Source: Fonsecaea monophora
Lineage: Eukaryota > Ascomycota > Eurotiomycetes > Chaetothyriales > Herpotrichiellaceae
Assembly: GCF_001642475.1 (NCBI RefSeq)
Contig: NW_019173976.1
Span: forward strand, 186,001 to 250,000
DNA: 64,000 bases
Direction of reading: 5' to 3'
Shown here: one piece after another, positions 46,224-57,456 of the stretch
Numbering within the stretch: position 1 is the first letter of the stretch
How the letters are laid out: each line of letters opens with the position of its first letter
The notes under the pieces: generated by a model
What the model saw: the letters and a program-made list of their open reading frames with translations, nothing else
What the model was told of the DNA's origin: nothing
Databases searched by the model: none
Program-made: the position numbers and the translations under genes

Positions 46224-47813
46224 CTATTCGACAAAGGCACGCTTCTTATCCTTCTTGATCTTCCTTCGCCAGCCTTTAACGTCCTTGCCACCATCTATAT
46301 CCCGAAGAGCTTCCATTCGGGCCTCGGCCACATCCTTCAATGTCCGACCCTTCACTACACGTGTCTCGATATTCACGCCCTCTTCAGCCCATTCTATCAT
46401 CTTGCTTCCTATATACTCCTCAATGGCCAGGACGAGAGCGACATCTCTCTGGCCAACGAATGTGATACTCGTGCCTTCCCTCCCCGCTCTAGCTGTACGT
46501 CCAACTCGGTGGACGTAATCCACTGGGTTCCTAGGGACATCATAATTGATCACGAAGTTGACCTCGGGGATATCAAGGCCTCTTGATGCCACATCTGTGC
46601 TGATGAGAATCCGCGACTTCTGCGAGCGAAAGTCAGAGAGATTCCTCGTTCGCTGGCTTTGAGGTAGTTCGGAATGTAGCGCCGTCACAGGATGAGAGAG
46701 TTGGAGGAGGGTGCGGTGAAGAATGTCGGCAGTGCTGGTGCGGTTCACAAAGACAATGATGTTAGGCTCGGGAGCCTTTGTGAATGAGGGAACGCACAAA
46801 AGCACATGAAGAAAGGCGTCCCTGTGTGTCATAGGAGTCTGAAGGTACGTTTGTGTGAGTGTCGCAGGAAGGAGGCTGGGAGAAAAAGACGCATCAGAGG
46901 GACCCCCAATTTCAGATATGAAGATAGGTGGACGGTCTAGTGGCCGTGGAAGTTCCTTCAGTGCTCGAACCTCTGGCGTTATGGTCGCCGTAAAAAGAAG
47001 GGTCAAGCGTGATGTAGGTGGAGGAAGGGCAGAGAGGCATGTGTTGAGGTCTGGTAGCATGGACCCGGGTCCCGAGGACAGCAAGCGGTCGGCTTCATCC
47101 AGGACCATGACTCTCGCCCGAGACAGTCCGATGGTGGTCTCTTTGCCAGAGCTGAGAATGTGGTCTGCTAGTCTGCCTGGGGTTGCCACGACAATGTGCG
47201 GTCTCTTAGCCAGAGCAACTGCCTGAGGCCTCATATCGCATCCTCCTGTTATCAGCACTGTTTTGAGATTTTGCGGCGCTCCTAGTGCTTGGAATTGCTC
47301 GTATATTTGCAGAGCTAACTCACGCGTTGGTGTGAGAATGACAGCATAGATACCAAAGGGGTCTTCTGCCCATTTTTGCAATATAGGAACCGCAAAGGCC
47401 ACTGTTTTTCCCGTGCCCGTCCTCGAGCCTCCAATGCAGTCTCTTCCTTTTAGAATTTCCGGTATGCAAGCCCGCTGGATCTCGGTGGGATGTGTTATGG
47501 CCATTGCGCCGAGTGAATGTATCAGCCATGGCGCCACGGCAAGTGACTGGAAGGTAACGGATGTTGTAGGGATGAGGGCGATGGGTGGCTGCGTGGTTGA
47601 TGGTGATTCATTTGTCTCTGGAGGCAGAGTCCTTTTTACTCTGGATATCGAGGAGGTGGGTTGGAGGACAGTGCCAGCGAGTTGATCACTCTCTTGTGAA
47701 ATCCGTCTGCGCTTTGAAGGAGGATTCAGAAACTCATTTTCGGCGCTGGAATCTTCACTCGCAGAGTTCAAATGTATACTGAGTCGTTCCGGTGCGCTAT
47801 TCCCTTTTGCCAT
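46224..47813 (-). CDS. DBP8: DEAD-box ATP-dependent RNA helicase Dbp8
   Basis: Single exon, 529 aa from the ATG at 47813. All DEAD-box motifs are readable in order: Q-motif region (TSVTFQSLAVAPWL..THPTEIQ), motif I SRTGTGKT, Ia PTRELA, GG, TPGR, II DEAD, III as TAT, IV (IIVFVNRT), V STDVASRGLDIPEV, VI HRVGRTARAGR. The short N-terminal extension is Ser-rich with a KRRR patch; the basic C-terminal end (GWRRKIKKDKKRAF) is typical of Dbp8. Dbp8 drives RNA rearrangements during 18S rRNA maturation with its partner Esf2 in yeast. Divergent from the UGT gene, with 624 bp between start codons. Confidence 0.94.
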   Translation of the reverse strand: MAKGNSAPERLSIHLNSASEDSSAENEFLNPPSKRRRISQESDQLAGTVLQPTSSISRVKRTLPPETNESPSTTQPPIALIPTTSVTFQSLAVAPWLIHSLGAMAITHPTEIQRACIPEILKGRDCIGGSRTGTGKTVAFAVPILQKWAEDPFGIYAVILTPTRELALQIYEQFQALGAPQNLKTVLITGGCDMRPQAVALAKRPHIVVATPGRLADHILSSGKETTIGLSRARVMVLDEADRLLSSGPGSMLPDLNTCLSALPPPTSRLTLLFTATITPEVRALKELPRPLDRPPIFISEIGGPSDASFSPSLLPATLTQTYLQTPMTHRDAFLHVLLCVPSFTKAPEPNIIVFVNRTSTADILHRTLLQLSHPVTALHSELPQSQRTRNLSDFRSQKSRILISTDVASRGLDIPEVNFVINYDVPRNPVDYVHRVGRTARAGREGTSITFVGQRDVALVLAIEEYIGSKMIEWAEEGVNIETRVVKGRTLKDVAEARMEALRDIDGGKDVKGWRRKIKKDKKRAFVE

Positions 47814-48437
47814 GGTGCGCAACTTGTCACGTAAATAATTTTTGTGTAAGCCATGGAGAAGATGTCATTTCAAGAAGAGGCCACTAGGCCATCCTATTCC
47901 GGCTTAGGTGATTCGCATCCAAAAGTGGGTGGTAAAGAAGTTCTTGGCAAGAAACCTCACAAGACAAGCTCAGGGATTAACCCCCAACCTAGCATTGAGG
48001 GCAGACGAGCTGAATGAAGCCTGTCGGAGATTTTCCGAGCTTCCTAGACCGGGTGAGGTTTCTCAATTTGTCCAACTATCAACTGGGCTGTGTTCAGTCC
48101 CATCTTTAGAGACGCGCAATCACACCTCGGTGTTCCTGAAGTGGGTTTTGGGACCCCGGAAAGTTATCAATGGCGTCCGGTTTTTAACACAAACGTGGTT
48201 GAAACCACACAATCGTGTGTGAAGCCGCACTGCCGTACTGCGTATTGGTGCCTGCAGCCATTCACGGGTCAAGGGAAAACTCTCCACAGTCTGCATGAAA
48301 TGTTGTTGCCTGAAAGTCAGGAGAAATATATACGGCGGAAATCCTTAGCAGATCACTCCACGCTTGAAGAGTCTCGTCAAGAATGACCTTAAGGCTGCGC
48401 TGCGACCTGATTAGCTCCTGAGAATTCTTTCCCTGCC
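47814..48437. promoter_or_regulatory. Divergent promoter, DBP8 / UGT
   Basis: A 624-bp spacer lies between outward-facing start codons; no gene is seen. Confidence 0.4.
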
Positions 48438-51375
48438 ATGGGCCAAAAAGAAAATCTCTCTCGCCTACCCACTGCCGCGCCTCCGTCTTTGCAACTTTCG
48501 ACGACCGACGTGAACGCAAACGAAAATGCTTACCCCGATGAACCCGACTCTCCGCTCCCTGACGCCTTTGCAGAAGATGCCACAGACGTCCTCGATGATG
48601 GACGCATCTCTCTCAACCTCAACTCAAAACTTGCACAAGTTTTCGCACAACTTGTGGAAGCTTCCGAGGACGAGGAAGAAGTTGCCGAGCCTCCGCCGGC
48701 GTACTCGTCCATCTTGGACATAGACTCGTGGAAACTACCTTTAAATATCGTGATCCAGATTGTCGGTAGCCGTGGGGATGTACAGCCGTTTGTTGCGCTT
48801 GGACAAGAGCTTCAGCGTCATGGGCATCGAGTGCGCCTGGCAACCCATTCAGCTTTTAGAAAATTTGTGGAAACCGCAGGATTGGAATTCTACTCCATTG
48901 GAGGCGATCCAGCTGAGCTGATGGCGGTACCAGATGCTTTCCTGATTCCTGGGTTATAAGCTAATTGGCTGTCTAGTACATGGTCAAGAATCCCGGATTG
49001 CTACCTCGCATGAAGGCTCTGCGAGAAGGAGACGTCAAAAAGAACAGGCAGATGATCCGCGAGATCCTTGACGGTTGCTGGGCTTCGTGCATTCTACCTT
49101 CAGATGGCGGAGAACCGTTCGTTGCCAATGCCATTATCGCAAACCCTCCATCCTTTGCTCACATTCATTGTGCTCAAGCACTCGGAGTGCCGCTCCATAT
49201 TATGTTCACCATGCCATGGAGTCCAACTCGAGCCTTTCCTCATCCTCTAGCGAACATTAGAAATAGTAGTACCGATCCAAGGCTGGCAAATTACATCTCA
49301 TACGGCATGGTCCAGTTGTTGACCTGGAATGGGTATGACACGTCTGCTCCCCTTGTAATTCTCTGCTGACTTCCCTTTGAGAATCGGTGATATTGTACAA
49401 AAATGGCGGAAATCCATTGGCCTGGAATCCGTTCCCATGTCCGAGGCTCCTTTCCTCATGGAAACCCTTCAAGTTCCTCACACCTACTGCTGGTCTCCCG
49501 CGTTGGTCTCCAAACCCACCGACTGGGGCAAGCATATCGGTCAGTACTTGACATTCTCAGTAAGCTCTTCCCTTGACGGACAATGCAGACATCTGCGGTT
49601 TCCTCCGTCGGGACCCGGCATCTTTCACTATACCTGATGGCCTCGAACAATTTCTGAGGTCTGGACCGACTCCGATCTATGTTGGCTTTGGTAGTATCGT
49701 GGTTGAGAACCCTGGAAGACTCCTCCACATAGTACTTGCTGCCATCAAGGCATGTGGCGTCCGTGCCATCATCTCGAAGGGGTGGAGCAACCTGGAAAGC
49801 GAAAACGTCGGCGAAAACATCTACTTCCTCGGGGACTGTCCTCATGGTAAGTGACAATTCGTTGCAATTTTGCCTGGTGTCACTAGCTAAATGCTTAGAG
49901 TGGTTGTTTCAACAAGTTTCGGTGGTGGTTCATCACGGCGGTGCAGGGACCACTGCCACTGGGCTGATGAATGGCTGCCCAACTGTCATTGTGCCATTCT
50001 TCGGAGAGTATGCTCTCATTCACGTCTACTACTTTGTCGTTGCTGATCGAATATAGCCAGCTATTTTGGGGTAACGTGGTTGCCGCTTCCCAGGCTGGAC
50101 CCCCGCCGATTGCCCACAAGAAACTAAATAGCAAGAATCTCAGCGATTGCATACGCTACTGTTTGCGTCAAGAGACCCAACAAGCTGCAAAGGAGGTGGC
50201 TGACAGGATGGCTGCCGAGGAGGGAGTCAAAGCAGCTGTCCGTTCATTTCATCGTCATCTGCCAGTTGATGACATGAACTGTGATTTGATCAAGGGACTC
50301 CCCGCTACTTGGGTGTACAAGAGATCGAAAACTCTGCTAAAAATTTCCGGGCCTGCGGCTGAAATTTTGATCCTGGCTCAGAGGATCAAAGCTGACCATC
50401 TTCGACTGTACAAACCGAAACCCATTACTATCGAGAACAGACGATGGAACTTTCTCACCTCCTCAGTCGCCGTCTCGATGGAAGTGTCATATGATATTCT
50501 GGCTGCTATCAGTGGATTCTGGAGAAATCCACGAGAAGTCCATAAGCAGAATGATAAAGATCGTGCACTTGGCCGTACGTCTTCAGCTCATCAAACCGAG
50601 TCTGGAATGGAGATGGACGCAATGGAAGGATCAAGCAAACAAATTGCAAGGATGGTGGGCGCCTCTGCGATGAGTATCTCGCAGCTCACAGGAATAGTGG
50701 TGAAGGGATCCTTGATCGACATACCCGTCGCCATTGCAGAAGGCATGCGGAACACACCGAAACTCTACGGGGAGAAGGTGCCTGATCACGCCGCCGTGAC
50801 CGACTGGAAAAGCGGCATCACCGTGGCTGCAACGACCTTCGTCCACCAGATGGCTGAGGGGCTGACAGATCTGGTAGTCCAACCAGCAAAGGGTATGGCC
50901 AAGGAAGGAATAATTGGCTTTGGCAAAGGAATCGGTAAAGGGGCGTTACAAACAGCGACGAAACCCACAGCAGGTACGTTTGGTTGCCCCTTGTCGACGA
51001 GTAAAGCCTGCTGATTTGTTGATTGAAGCGTGCATGGGCCTCGTCGGCTACACTGGCCAAGGGATCTACAAGTCCATGTATGCTGCCGTCCATTCAAAGA
51101 CCAAACACTCTGTGGCTTCCGCCCAGCGAGTGCAGGATAAGTACTCTATCCGTGCGATTGGGTTAGACATAAGCAAAAGTCAAGTCCTGGACGAATTCGA
51201 CAGGCTCTATCGACAACGATCTGAGCCTGGGTCTGGTAGTGCCAGTGGCAATGTCAGTCTGATGGGCATATCCAGGACAGCAAGTCATGTTTCGACCCAA
51301 ACACAACCATCGTCGGCTACGCCACCTATTCTGGCCGACAATAAACCATATAGCACACCACCTGGGTCACCGTGA
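48438..51375 (+). CDS. Sterol 3-beta-glucosyltransferase-like UDP-glycosyltransferase
   Basis: Seven exons (48438..48926, 48977..49332, 49382..49539, 49589..49846, 49899..50007, 50057..50973, 51029..51375) give 877 aa; introns are 49-55 nt and every phase closes. The N-terminal GT-B half begins LNIVIQIVGSRGDVQPFVALGQELQRHGHRV (about 105), the signature of the UGT80/sterol glucosyltransferase family. The donor-binding block is VVVHHGGAGTTATGL..PTVIVPFFGDQLFWG, with the last intron-spanning splice restoring GDQLFW. A long C-terminal region (about 550-877) with Gly/Ala-rich amphipathic stretches (GMAKEGIIGFGKGIGKG) is typical of fungal members. Unlike yeast Atg26 there is no visible GRAM/PH part. 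The probable reaction is UDP-glucose plus sterol to steryl glucoside; the acceptor is inferred from family. Confidence 0.93.
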
Positions 51376-51844
51376 TTCAGAACCTCACCGTATGCTTTAG
51401 GAATGCAAGGTATCCATGAAGAGGACCTCGACTGACAAGGGCTACGACGTAGAAACAGTATAGCATTCTTTCCGATGTCGCATCGAGTGATTGGGGTCAT
51501 TTCGGAAGACATGTTTCAAGATGTCGCCCCCGAAACAATACCGAAGCTGGCATTTGGCACCGAAGCTTGTGTTATGATATGATCCCTGTGCGAGCCTGAG
51601 AAGGTGTCCTCTTCTTGCCTCGCTGGTCAAAGTGGGCAAGAAATGCCGATCCAGGGTCCAACGTTATTCCGGTCCGGAAATGGCTGCCTGGTGCCTGGTG
51701 CCTGGGCTGTGCCTAGCCTACTATCCTGGGTCGTCAGAGTACATATACTAAGTCGTTTCTGGTGATCCAACAGACAGGCTTTGGCAAGCCCAAATTACAA
51801 GCTCTTCTCATATCACAATCAAGCTCTTTACGAATGAGTCAAAT
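51376..51844. other. Intergenic
   Basis: A 469-bp gap; includes a short GCCTGGTGCCTGG direct repeat near 51690-51705. No gene is seen. Confidence 0.5.
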
Positions 51845-52325
51845 ATGGCAGCCGCAAACCCTCCAATCCGCTCCACCTGTCACTGTGGTGCTATTGCAAT
51901 CATAGTTCCACGATTGCCCGAATATATTAACGTCTGCCAATGTACCATATGTAGGCGTTATGGTGCCGCATGGGGCTACTACCACCCAGACGAGGTCAAG
52001 ATCGAAACGAAGCCAGGGGCCATCATCAAGCAGTACATCTGGGGAGACCGAGACCTATCTTTCAACTTCTGTGACAATTGTGGATGCGTGTAAGGAAAGA
52101 TCAATCCCTCTTGCATGAGATTGCGAGCTCATACCGTGCAGATGCTATTGGTGGCCGTTGCGGCCTCCCCCGACAGATGGAGGAGAATATCTAATGGGCC
52201 TCAACACAAACAATGTCAATCCGGAGGCGTTGAAATATGTCGATCGGAAGTTTGAGTATTCAGTCCTAAAGAGCCCGGTGCGATCTAAAGACACTGCACA
52301 CCCCGAGGACCTGGCGACCTATTGA
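51845..52325 (+). CDS. GFA/CENP-V-type zinc protein
   Basis: Two exons (51845..52089, 52142..52325; 52-nt intron) give 142 aa. The zinc ligands of the GFA (glutathione-dependent formaldehyde-activating enzyme-like) fold are all present: C12-x-C14, C31-x-C33-x2-C36, C76-x2-C79-x-C81. The splice joins FCDNCGC-V to CYWWPLRP, and the second exon carries the MGLNTNNVNPEALKYVDR block, the usual RxNxR-like end of the family in a variant form. Most fungal members have no proven reaction despite the name; some bind glutathione adducts. The protein is full length. It lies just before TA-rich DNA that precedes the PLP cluster. Confidence 0.9.
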
Positions 52326-53284
52326 ACATCTGAATATCTTAATATGTACTAGAGGGAGGTAGAGAAGTATTCAGATACCCTCTAGCAACAGGAGATGTTG
52401 AGCACAAAATTACAGTTCATATAGTAGGTCGAATGCTGGCCAAGCCCGTCCTAATGAGGTATGCGGCGTTACTAGGTTTCGAATCTTAACTAACTTGATT
52501 CTAAGTATTTTTAGTAGCTATATAGAGATGTTAGGAAGGTTAGATAAAGGGCTACGTGACCTATAGTATACTAGAGGGACTCCGGTGGCCCACATTCCTT
52601 GGTGCCGTATAGATTTGAGTTTGATATCAAGTAGAATAACCCATCTAGTCCGGCAGCAACAGAGGCTCGCAGACTCGATCCAAGGGCTCCTTGGTCCCAC
52701 AAGGCTGAAAAATAACAACTTGGATTGGTCCAAGTAAAGCGCCCGCAGTGGACGGCAAAATCTGGGGCACGTAAATGATCGACGGTAATGAATTTGAACG
52801 GAGTAGGATCTCGGTTCTCCTGTTACGACCTGTGGAAAAGTCAGGAAGTTGGGACATCCTCACATTTTCGCCGTGTAAGTTCAACCACTGTTTGTACTGC
52901 CAGATGGTCGCGTCTTCCACATCATCCAAGCCTGCCGTCAAATGCTCAGATTCTCAATTATGTCTGGACGAAGTGCTGCACAGGGCCCAGAAAAGGAGAT
53001 GGTGATCAAACGTCTTACGCAGTTTGAACAGAGCATGAAAACAGTCGTCGGCACAAAGCTTGCTCCTGCCGACAGCCGCATCTCCGAGCGTTGTACTTGC
53101 TAGGAGTTCTGTGATGGCATTCATTGTTGCAGTGTGCAGAAAGAACTTTACTGTTTCAGATGATGCAACGGCGAAAGATGTTACAGTGCAGGAACGCCCC
53201 AGTCCTTGGCGAGCTTATATGGTGAGAAGATTGCCTGCGCACACCCCGCGGCTTGCGGTATCACATTGGTGCAAGCTTGCCCTC
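52326..53284. other. TA-rich gap left of the PLP gene cluster
   Basis: No gene is supported. The left part (about 52330-52640) is rich in TA dinucleotides and poor in CA/TG, resembling the RIP-marked block at the right end of the window but weaker. Minus-strand frames at 52518-52941 start with TTG and have no domain. Confidence 0.4.
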
Positions 53285-53741
53285 TTACCAGCCTCGGCCG
53301 GCCATCTTCTCCCCTTCTTCCATGGAGCTACAGTTGATGCCCACCATAGCCTCGCCGAGACCCTCACTGCACTTGGCTAACACGTTGGCATCACGGAAGT
53401 GCGCTGTCGCCTGCACGATGGCTTTGGCCCGCTTGGCTGCGTTGCCCGACTTGAAGATGCCGCTGCCGACAAAGACACCGTCGCAGCCCAGTTGCATCAT
53501 CAGGGCTGCGTCGGCGGGCGTGGCGATGCCGCCAGCGGCAAAGTTGACCACGGGCAGCCGGCCGAGTTGCGCTGTCTGTTTAAGCAGCTCAGCTTCGGCG
53601 CCGATCTCCTTTGCGTACGCGCGGAGAGCAGCGTCACCGTCGGCCAGCGCGGTCTGCGCTCGAGCAATCTCTCTCTTGACTGTCCGCATGTGCTTAACCG
53701 CCTCGACCACATCTCCCGTACCGGCTTCGCCCTTTGTGCGG

Positions 53742-53773
<32 letters not shown>

Positions 53774-54247
53774 GGCTTCTCCGAGATTTCGACACCCACA
53801 CACGAAGGGGACCCTGAAGTCGATTTTTTCTACGTGGAAGTTGTCGTCTGCTGGGGTCAAGACCTCGCTCTCGTCGATGTAGTCTATGCCTAGAGCCTCA
53901 AGGATTTGGCACTCAACAAAGTGGCCGATGCGCGCCTTGGCCATGACTGGGATAGTGACCGCCGCTTGGATTTCTTTGATCAATTCCGGATCCGACATTC
54001 GGGCAACGCCGCCGTCCTTGCGAATGTCGGCGGGCACCCGCTCGAGGGCCATGACCGCGCAGGCGCCCGCCTCTTCGGCGATGCGGGCCTGCTCGGCGTT
54101 AACAACGTCCATGATAACGCCGCCCTTCAGCATCTGGGCCAAGCCAGCCTTGATGGCGAATGAGGAGGCTGTGGGGGCGTCATTAGCGGATGAGGAGATA
54201 CGTGTGGTTGTGGAGGAGCCCACGTCGTCGGTGTCGTTTAATACCAT
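53285..54247 (-). CDS. Pyridoxal 5'-phosphate synthase, PdxS/Pdx1 (SNZ) subunit
   Basis: Intronless, 320 aa, ATG at 54247. The synthase subunit builds PLP from ribose 5-phosphate, glyceraldehyde 3-phosphate and ammonia supplied by the Pdx2/SNO glutaminase. The beta-barrel signature is complete: GGVIMDVVN, RVPADIRKDGGVARMSDP, the ribose-linking lysine in MAKARIGH (K104), the second lysine in IRTKGEAGTG (K172), the GRLPVVNFAAGGIATPADAALMMQLG..VFVGSGIFKS phosphate loop, and the ERGW-like end (AGRGW). The N-terminus has a 30-residue Ser/Thr-rich leader. GC-rich codon use. No Pdx2 gene is in the window. Divergent from a Zn2Cys6 gene, 833 bp between starts. It may be the only copy or a cluster-linked paralogue; the window cannot tell. 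Confidence 0.96.
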
Positions 54248-55080
54248 AGTGATCTGGGATGAGAAGGGGTGCTTCGAGATATGAGGAAGGGCAGTAGACC
54301 GAATGTTTTAGCGGTCCGGTTACTGGTCTGAAGCTATTGGTCCTGAGTGGTAGGATCTGCTGGACGAGAAAATCACGCTCCCAGACAAGCGAGGCTTCCT
54401 ACCACCGGGAAAGTTGATAGTCCACAGTGGGCGAAGGGGAAAGGGCTACAGAAAAGTTGAAACGGTCTAGATCACTATGGTCGTATGCCACAAAGTAGGT
54501 TAGCGAGGAAAGAGGCCTTTTATACATGTTCAGAGACGGCCGGGCAGGTGTCTTAACCATGCTAGAGGACATATACCCAGAGGACGCAGAAAAGTGTCAG
54601 TTGATAACGGACGGTTTCCCAGCCTCACCAGAGGTATTATTACTTTGTGCTCTGATACCCTGATGCCCTGGTGCTCTCAGATTGACTTATCCCTTCAGTC
54701 GTTCGCAGTCTCTTCGACTTTCTCGACCGGGCCGTGCGCATCTTTCCCGACGAGCACCATTTTCCCGAGGAGCCCCACTTTCCCAACAAGCACCATTTTC
54801 CCGAGGGGCGCCAGTTTCCCGACGAGCACCACTTTCCCGCCCCGACACAGCACCACTTTCCCGGGGCGCTATCTCAACCGGATGGACTCTACTGCACTGT
54901 ACTCGTCCAGTACATTCTATTCGCCTGCTGAAGCTAGAATCTATTTCGCAAGGGCGTGTATTCCGTTACTTGTCCAACGACCCTGTCGTGTAGAAATTCC
55001 GTCGTCTCGATGGTCCACGGCGCGAGGTCCACGACAGAACGCAACACGACACGACGACTTTTCCTCCAAGTCCTTGGTCA
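54248..55080. promoter_or_regulatory. Divergent promoter, PdxS / Zn2Cys6 gene
   Basis: This 833-bp spacer holds CGG..CCG inverted half-sites: CGGTCCG at 54312-54318 and CGGCCG at 54537-54542, the type of site bound by Zn2Cys6 proteins. An 18-bp tandem repeat lies at 54744-54868. Plus-strand frames through this area have no domain and are probably leader sequence. Confidence 0.4.
54744..54868. repeat. Degenerate 18-bp tandem repeat (about six to seven units)
   Basis: Units begin TTCCCGA and continue about 18 bp: starts at 54744, 54762, 54780, 54798, 54816 and 54834 (24 bp), then 54858. Units one, three and five share GACGAGCACCA-like text and alternate with a second version, so a 36-bp higher-order period is visible. 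Located about 210-340 bp upstream of the Zn2Cys6 start. Confidence 0.85.
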
Positions 55081-57298
55081 ATGGACATCGAGCTTCCCGA
55101 TCCACATCAAATCACGGCTCCAATCGAAGGGCGGCCGTACCGGTCTCACATGCAACCGGCCTGCATCTCTTGTCGAACCAGAAAGTCACGGTGCAAAACC
55201 ACGGTGGCTTCACCCGCGTGCGTAACATGTCGAATCAAAGGCACTGACTGTGTATTCCCTCCTCTGCCCGAGCAGCGACGTCGACGAAGGACCAGGAGTC
55301 GGCCAAAATCCCCTTCCAAAGGCACAGGCATTCAACCCACCGCCCCCTCCGCCTCCTTGTCGACCCCGTCGCCCCAGATGTTGAATCTCCCGTTGGGATC
55401 TCCCGACGGGTCGCAGTGCCTTCCTTCATTGAGCATGTGGAACGAAGCTCCCTTCTGCGTGGTGAACAAGCCCATCTCGACGGTCCAAGACAGGATAGCA
55501 GACCAAGAACACGGAGAGGCCTCATCCCACTCCATCGCGCCGCCACACGATCTCGGCCCCGCTGTGGTGGATCCCATCGTCGATTCGGTCGAAGGCAGCT
55601 CTCACGTCGTCAGCCCTGCGATAGCCGACGATGACAACGTCTTTCAAATGTATCTATTCAGCACGCCCTACGGTCAACGTGGACGGACGGTCCGATTCTA
55701 TCCAAACGCGGGCGATGCAGGTGGGGGTGGACCCGTCCGTGTGATAGTCTTCAACACTGCCCCGAGACGCGGCCGCAGGGAGAAGGAGGGCCGAGCGCTG
55801 GCGGCGTCGAAGTGTGCAATGATTGAGAGACACATCGCGCCCTACGAAGAAGAGGTTATCAATTTGTGAGTCTCGCCTCGCCCGCTTCTGTTCCCTGCTC
55901 TGCGGTGCAGCTTTCCTCGTGTTGACCAGCTCTCCCCAGGTTTTTTGATAAGATCAACAAGTGCTTTCCTATCTTTGACGAGATCCTGTTTCGGCGACTC
56001 TTGCTTACTCAGAAAGACAAGATATCGCCCTCTCTACTCGCTTTTTTATATGGAATTACCCTGATATACTGGAACACCTCCCCGAGCCTCAAGAACGTTC
56101 CTCGTCCAGATCCTTGGCCCCTCTGGAGGCTGGCTGAAGACACTCTTAACGAAGAGTTCAAATGCACGCCTGGCATTTCAACCATTATGTCAATCCTTAT
56201 CAACCTCTCTACCCGGCCCAGTCTTCTCAATCTTGGGAATAGCGCCTTGATGGGGATGGCTGTGTCCCTCGCCAATGCATTTGGGCTGAATCGGGACCCT
56301 TCGGGATGGAACCTCTCACTCACAGAGAAGAAGTTTAGAATACGAATATGGAGGATCGTCCTGATCTGTGATCGCTGGTAAGGAAAATATCACTATGTCC
56401 TTCCCCATGCGCCCACTATCTTTTTGGAGCCGAGACAATGACAACAGGGCATCGCAGGTGTAGCTTGGCCTACGGCACCCCGCCTCTGATAAATCGAGTC
56501 CACCACGACGTCCCGATTCCCGCCGTCGAGGACCTCTACAATCCAGGCGCATCGGCCGACCAAATCAGCGCCACGCGTCGTTTCGTTGCCCTGGCCACCT
56601 TGACTGACGTCCTCGGCGATTGTTTAGAACTGGTATACCGCCTCGAGATGGACCCGTCCAAGAGGGACGCCACTCCACATGGCCTCGAGAGCCTTTTGAC
56701 GCATTGGGAGGACTCTTTGACGGACAACCTCCGTCGCGAGGTTCTCCGCGGCAAGCACCTCGTTGGCCCAGGTGCGGCTAACCTTCGACTGGCGTATTTG
56801 TCGGTCAAACTCCTGATCCGGCGTCGCCAACTCGACCTAGACAAGACGTCTCGCCAGATCGGCGATGTTGACTCGCTGTGCTTCCTACAGGCCCGCAAGG
56901 CGGCCGAAGAGGTGGTCGACTTTGTACGAGAGTTGGAGGAGTCGCACTGTCGGGATTTCTGGATCCCTTTCAACGCCCACACGCTTACGTCAGCGACCAC
57001 TTTTCTTCTGAGAAGTGCCCTCTCTTCCAGGGGACCCGTACGGAATACTTCGTTACAACTGGCGCGGCGCATGATCGAGGCACTCGACTCCCATCGCCGC
57101 AACTACGCCTGGGACCTCGCGGACAACTGTCTAGCAAACTGTACCGACTTGATGGACAAGATCGAGGCGGCATGTGCGGAGCCAACGTGCAGCACGGCGG
57201 CATTACAGGAGTCCATGCCGATGGACATGGACATTGAAGCACTCGAGGACTGGTTCCCAGACTTCCCGAACAGTTATCCTCTAGACCCTATGGGCTGA
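55081..57298 (+). CDS. Zn2Cys6 transcription factor of the PLP cluster
   Basis: Three exons (55081..55865, 55940..56377, 56458..57298) give 687 aa; introns are 74 and 80 nt. The zinc cluster is C28-x2-C31-x6-C38-x8-C47-x2-C50-x6-C57, followed by an Arg-rich linker (QRRRRRRTRSRPKS). The middle region (from NLFFDKINKCFPIFDEILFRRLL) is the fungal-specific transcription factor domain, with GMAVSLANAFGLNRDPSGWNLS and RIRIWRIVLICDRW|CSLAYGTPP as landmarks. The second intron splits the conserved W-x-S/C-L-A-x-G-x-P block exactly. The acidic C-terminal end (MDMDIEALEDWFPDF) looks like an activation region. It probably controls the flanking PdxS, permease and decarboxylase-like genes. Confidence 0.93.
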
Positions 57299-57456
57299 GC
57301 ACCCCGAATTGCACGCTCGTTTCGAGGAACATCCACGCACGGAAGTCGATTCCAGGGTTCGATACACGCCCCCCTCCCCCCCAAAACCAAAAACAACATT
57401 GTCTCTTCTCTTCTCTCCCCTCTCTCAAAATGTCCCAAATTTCCCAGATTTATTCA

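Noticed and set aside
53253..53882. 209-codon frame on the plus strand
   Set aside because: Antisense to PdxS; Ala/Ser-rich shadow with no family features.
54594..55247. 217-codon plus-strand frame upstream of and overlapping the Zn2Cys6 start
   Set aside because: It translates the 18-bp repeat and overlaps the zinc-cluster exon in another frame; treated as leader.
57340..57375. B-box-like GGTTCGATAC suggesting a tRNA
   Set aside because: No A box or cloverleaf stems can be formed around it.
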